Source: Aphidius gifuensis (lineage: Eukaryota > Arthropoda > Insecta > Hymenoptera > Braconidae). Taken from it: a DNA stretch of 64,000 nucleotides. This document shows positions 63,511-64,000 of this stretch, piece by piece (position 1 is the stretch's first letter; every line of letters starts with the position of its first letter). The DNA lies in assembly GCF_014905175.1 (NCBI RefSeq), contig NC_057793.1:744001-808000 (forward strand), in the 5' to 3' direction. A program made the position numbers and the translations under genes. The notes below the pieces were generated by a model. It was not told the origin of the DNA. It did no database searches and saw only the letters and a program-made list of their open reading frames with translations.

Positions 63511-64000
63511 ATATTTTTGTATGAAAGATAAAAAGGTTTTAAAAAAATAATCTAGAATATAAAAAATGAAATAATAATAATTTAGCGCTCTTGTCATCAC
63601 CATCATTTCTCTGGTTAATAAATAAACTTCTGTCGACACTGAAGCATTGCTCTTGTGTCTTGTCACAAGCTATGAATACATATAAAACTTGCTACATACA
63701 TGAGAAATAAAAAAAAAGGATTGAATAAGTCACTGGTATGTATTAAATAAATATATATAAAAAGTTGAGTTAATATTAATTGTCGCTGTCTCGTTCACAT
63801 TGGTACAAGATACTGGTCGCGTGAGAAGACATTCAACCAGCTACCTGGACCCTCACTGGACATTTTCTCATATGATTAATTACCTAATGATTGTTACTCG
63901 TAAAATGATAAACCCGCACTGATGATACATGTCATGATTCACGAGTGAATTATAATGAACGAATCAACAAAAAACAAAAAAGTTATTTTAAAAAATTTAA
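63511..64000. other. Non-coding right edge
   Basis: Mixed-composition DNA at 63.58-63.67 and 63.78-63.95 kb. No frame or motif strong enough to call. Confidence 0.5.

Overview
This is 64 kb of very AT-rich (visibly about three quarters A+T) animal genomic DNA, full of A/T homopolymers and GT-AG introns. The only gene I can support is on the minus strand. It is most of a two-finger GATA transcription factor, identified as the insect GATA1/2/3 orthologue grain (grn). The compact AT-rich intron style suggests an insect, perhaps a parasitoid hymenopteran. That assignment is an impression, not something the sequence proves.

Gene layout, in transcription order: coding exon 1 (25888-25708, start codon and N-terminus); a 6.1 kb intron; coding exon 2 (19595-18486, the long transactivation region with conserved GATA1/2/3 boxes and Asn/Gln/His/Gly repeats); a 2.1 kb intron; coding exon 3 (16420-16275, N-terminal zinc finger); a 15.0 kb intron; coding exon 4 (1278-1144, C-terminal zinc finger). 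The reading frame is intact across all junctions (phases 1, 1, 0), giving 524 residues. The window then ends inside the next intron, so the basic tail after the C-finger and the C-terminus lie to the left, outside the window. The short open frames in all six frames are mostly poly-Phe/Lys/Tyr translations of A/T tracts and are not genes.

The remaining 38 kb (25.9-64 kb) lies upstream of the grn start codon and has no protein gene I can recognise. It looks like 5' untranslated/intronic and intergenic regulatory DNA. Islands of normal base composition stand out from the AT background: a CpG-rich stretch at 31.7-31.9 kb (promoter candidate), two motif-sharing islands at 33.2-33.6 and 34.4-34.7 kb, a cluster of GATA motifs at 37.86-37.98 kb, and others at 45.2, 45.9-46.1, 52.4-52.5 and 55.75-56.05 kb. 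A second GATA-motif island lies in the 15 kb intron at 4.34-4.46 kb.

Repeats: the most striking is a foldback structure at 43.25-44.22 kb. It is a near-palindrome with roughly 240-bp arms and a 107-bp perfect core, bracketed by two smaller hairpins that share a sequence. A dispersed AT-rich repeat family has copies at 58.7-59.15 and 62.97-63.5 kb, and there is a two-copy 142-bp-period repeat at 48.8-49.1 kb. I found no tRNA, rRNA, CRISPR array or prokaryotic-type system, and no convincing new molecular system. The foldback element and the regulatory islands are the best leads.
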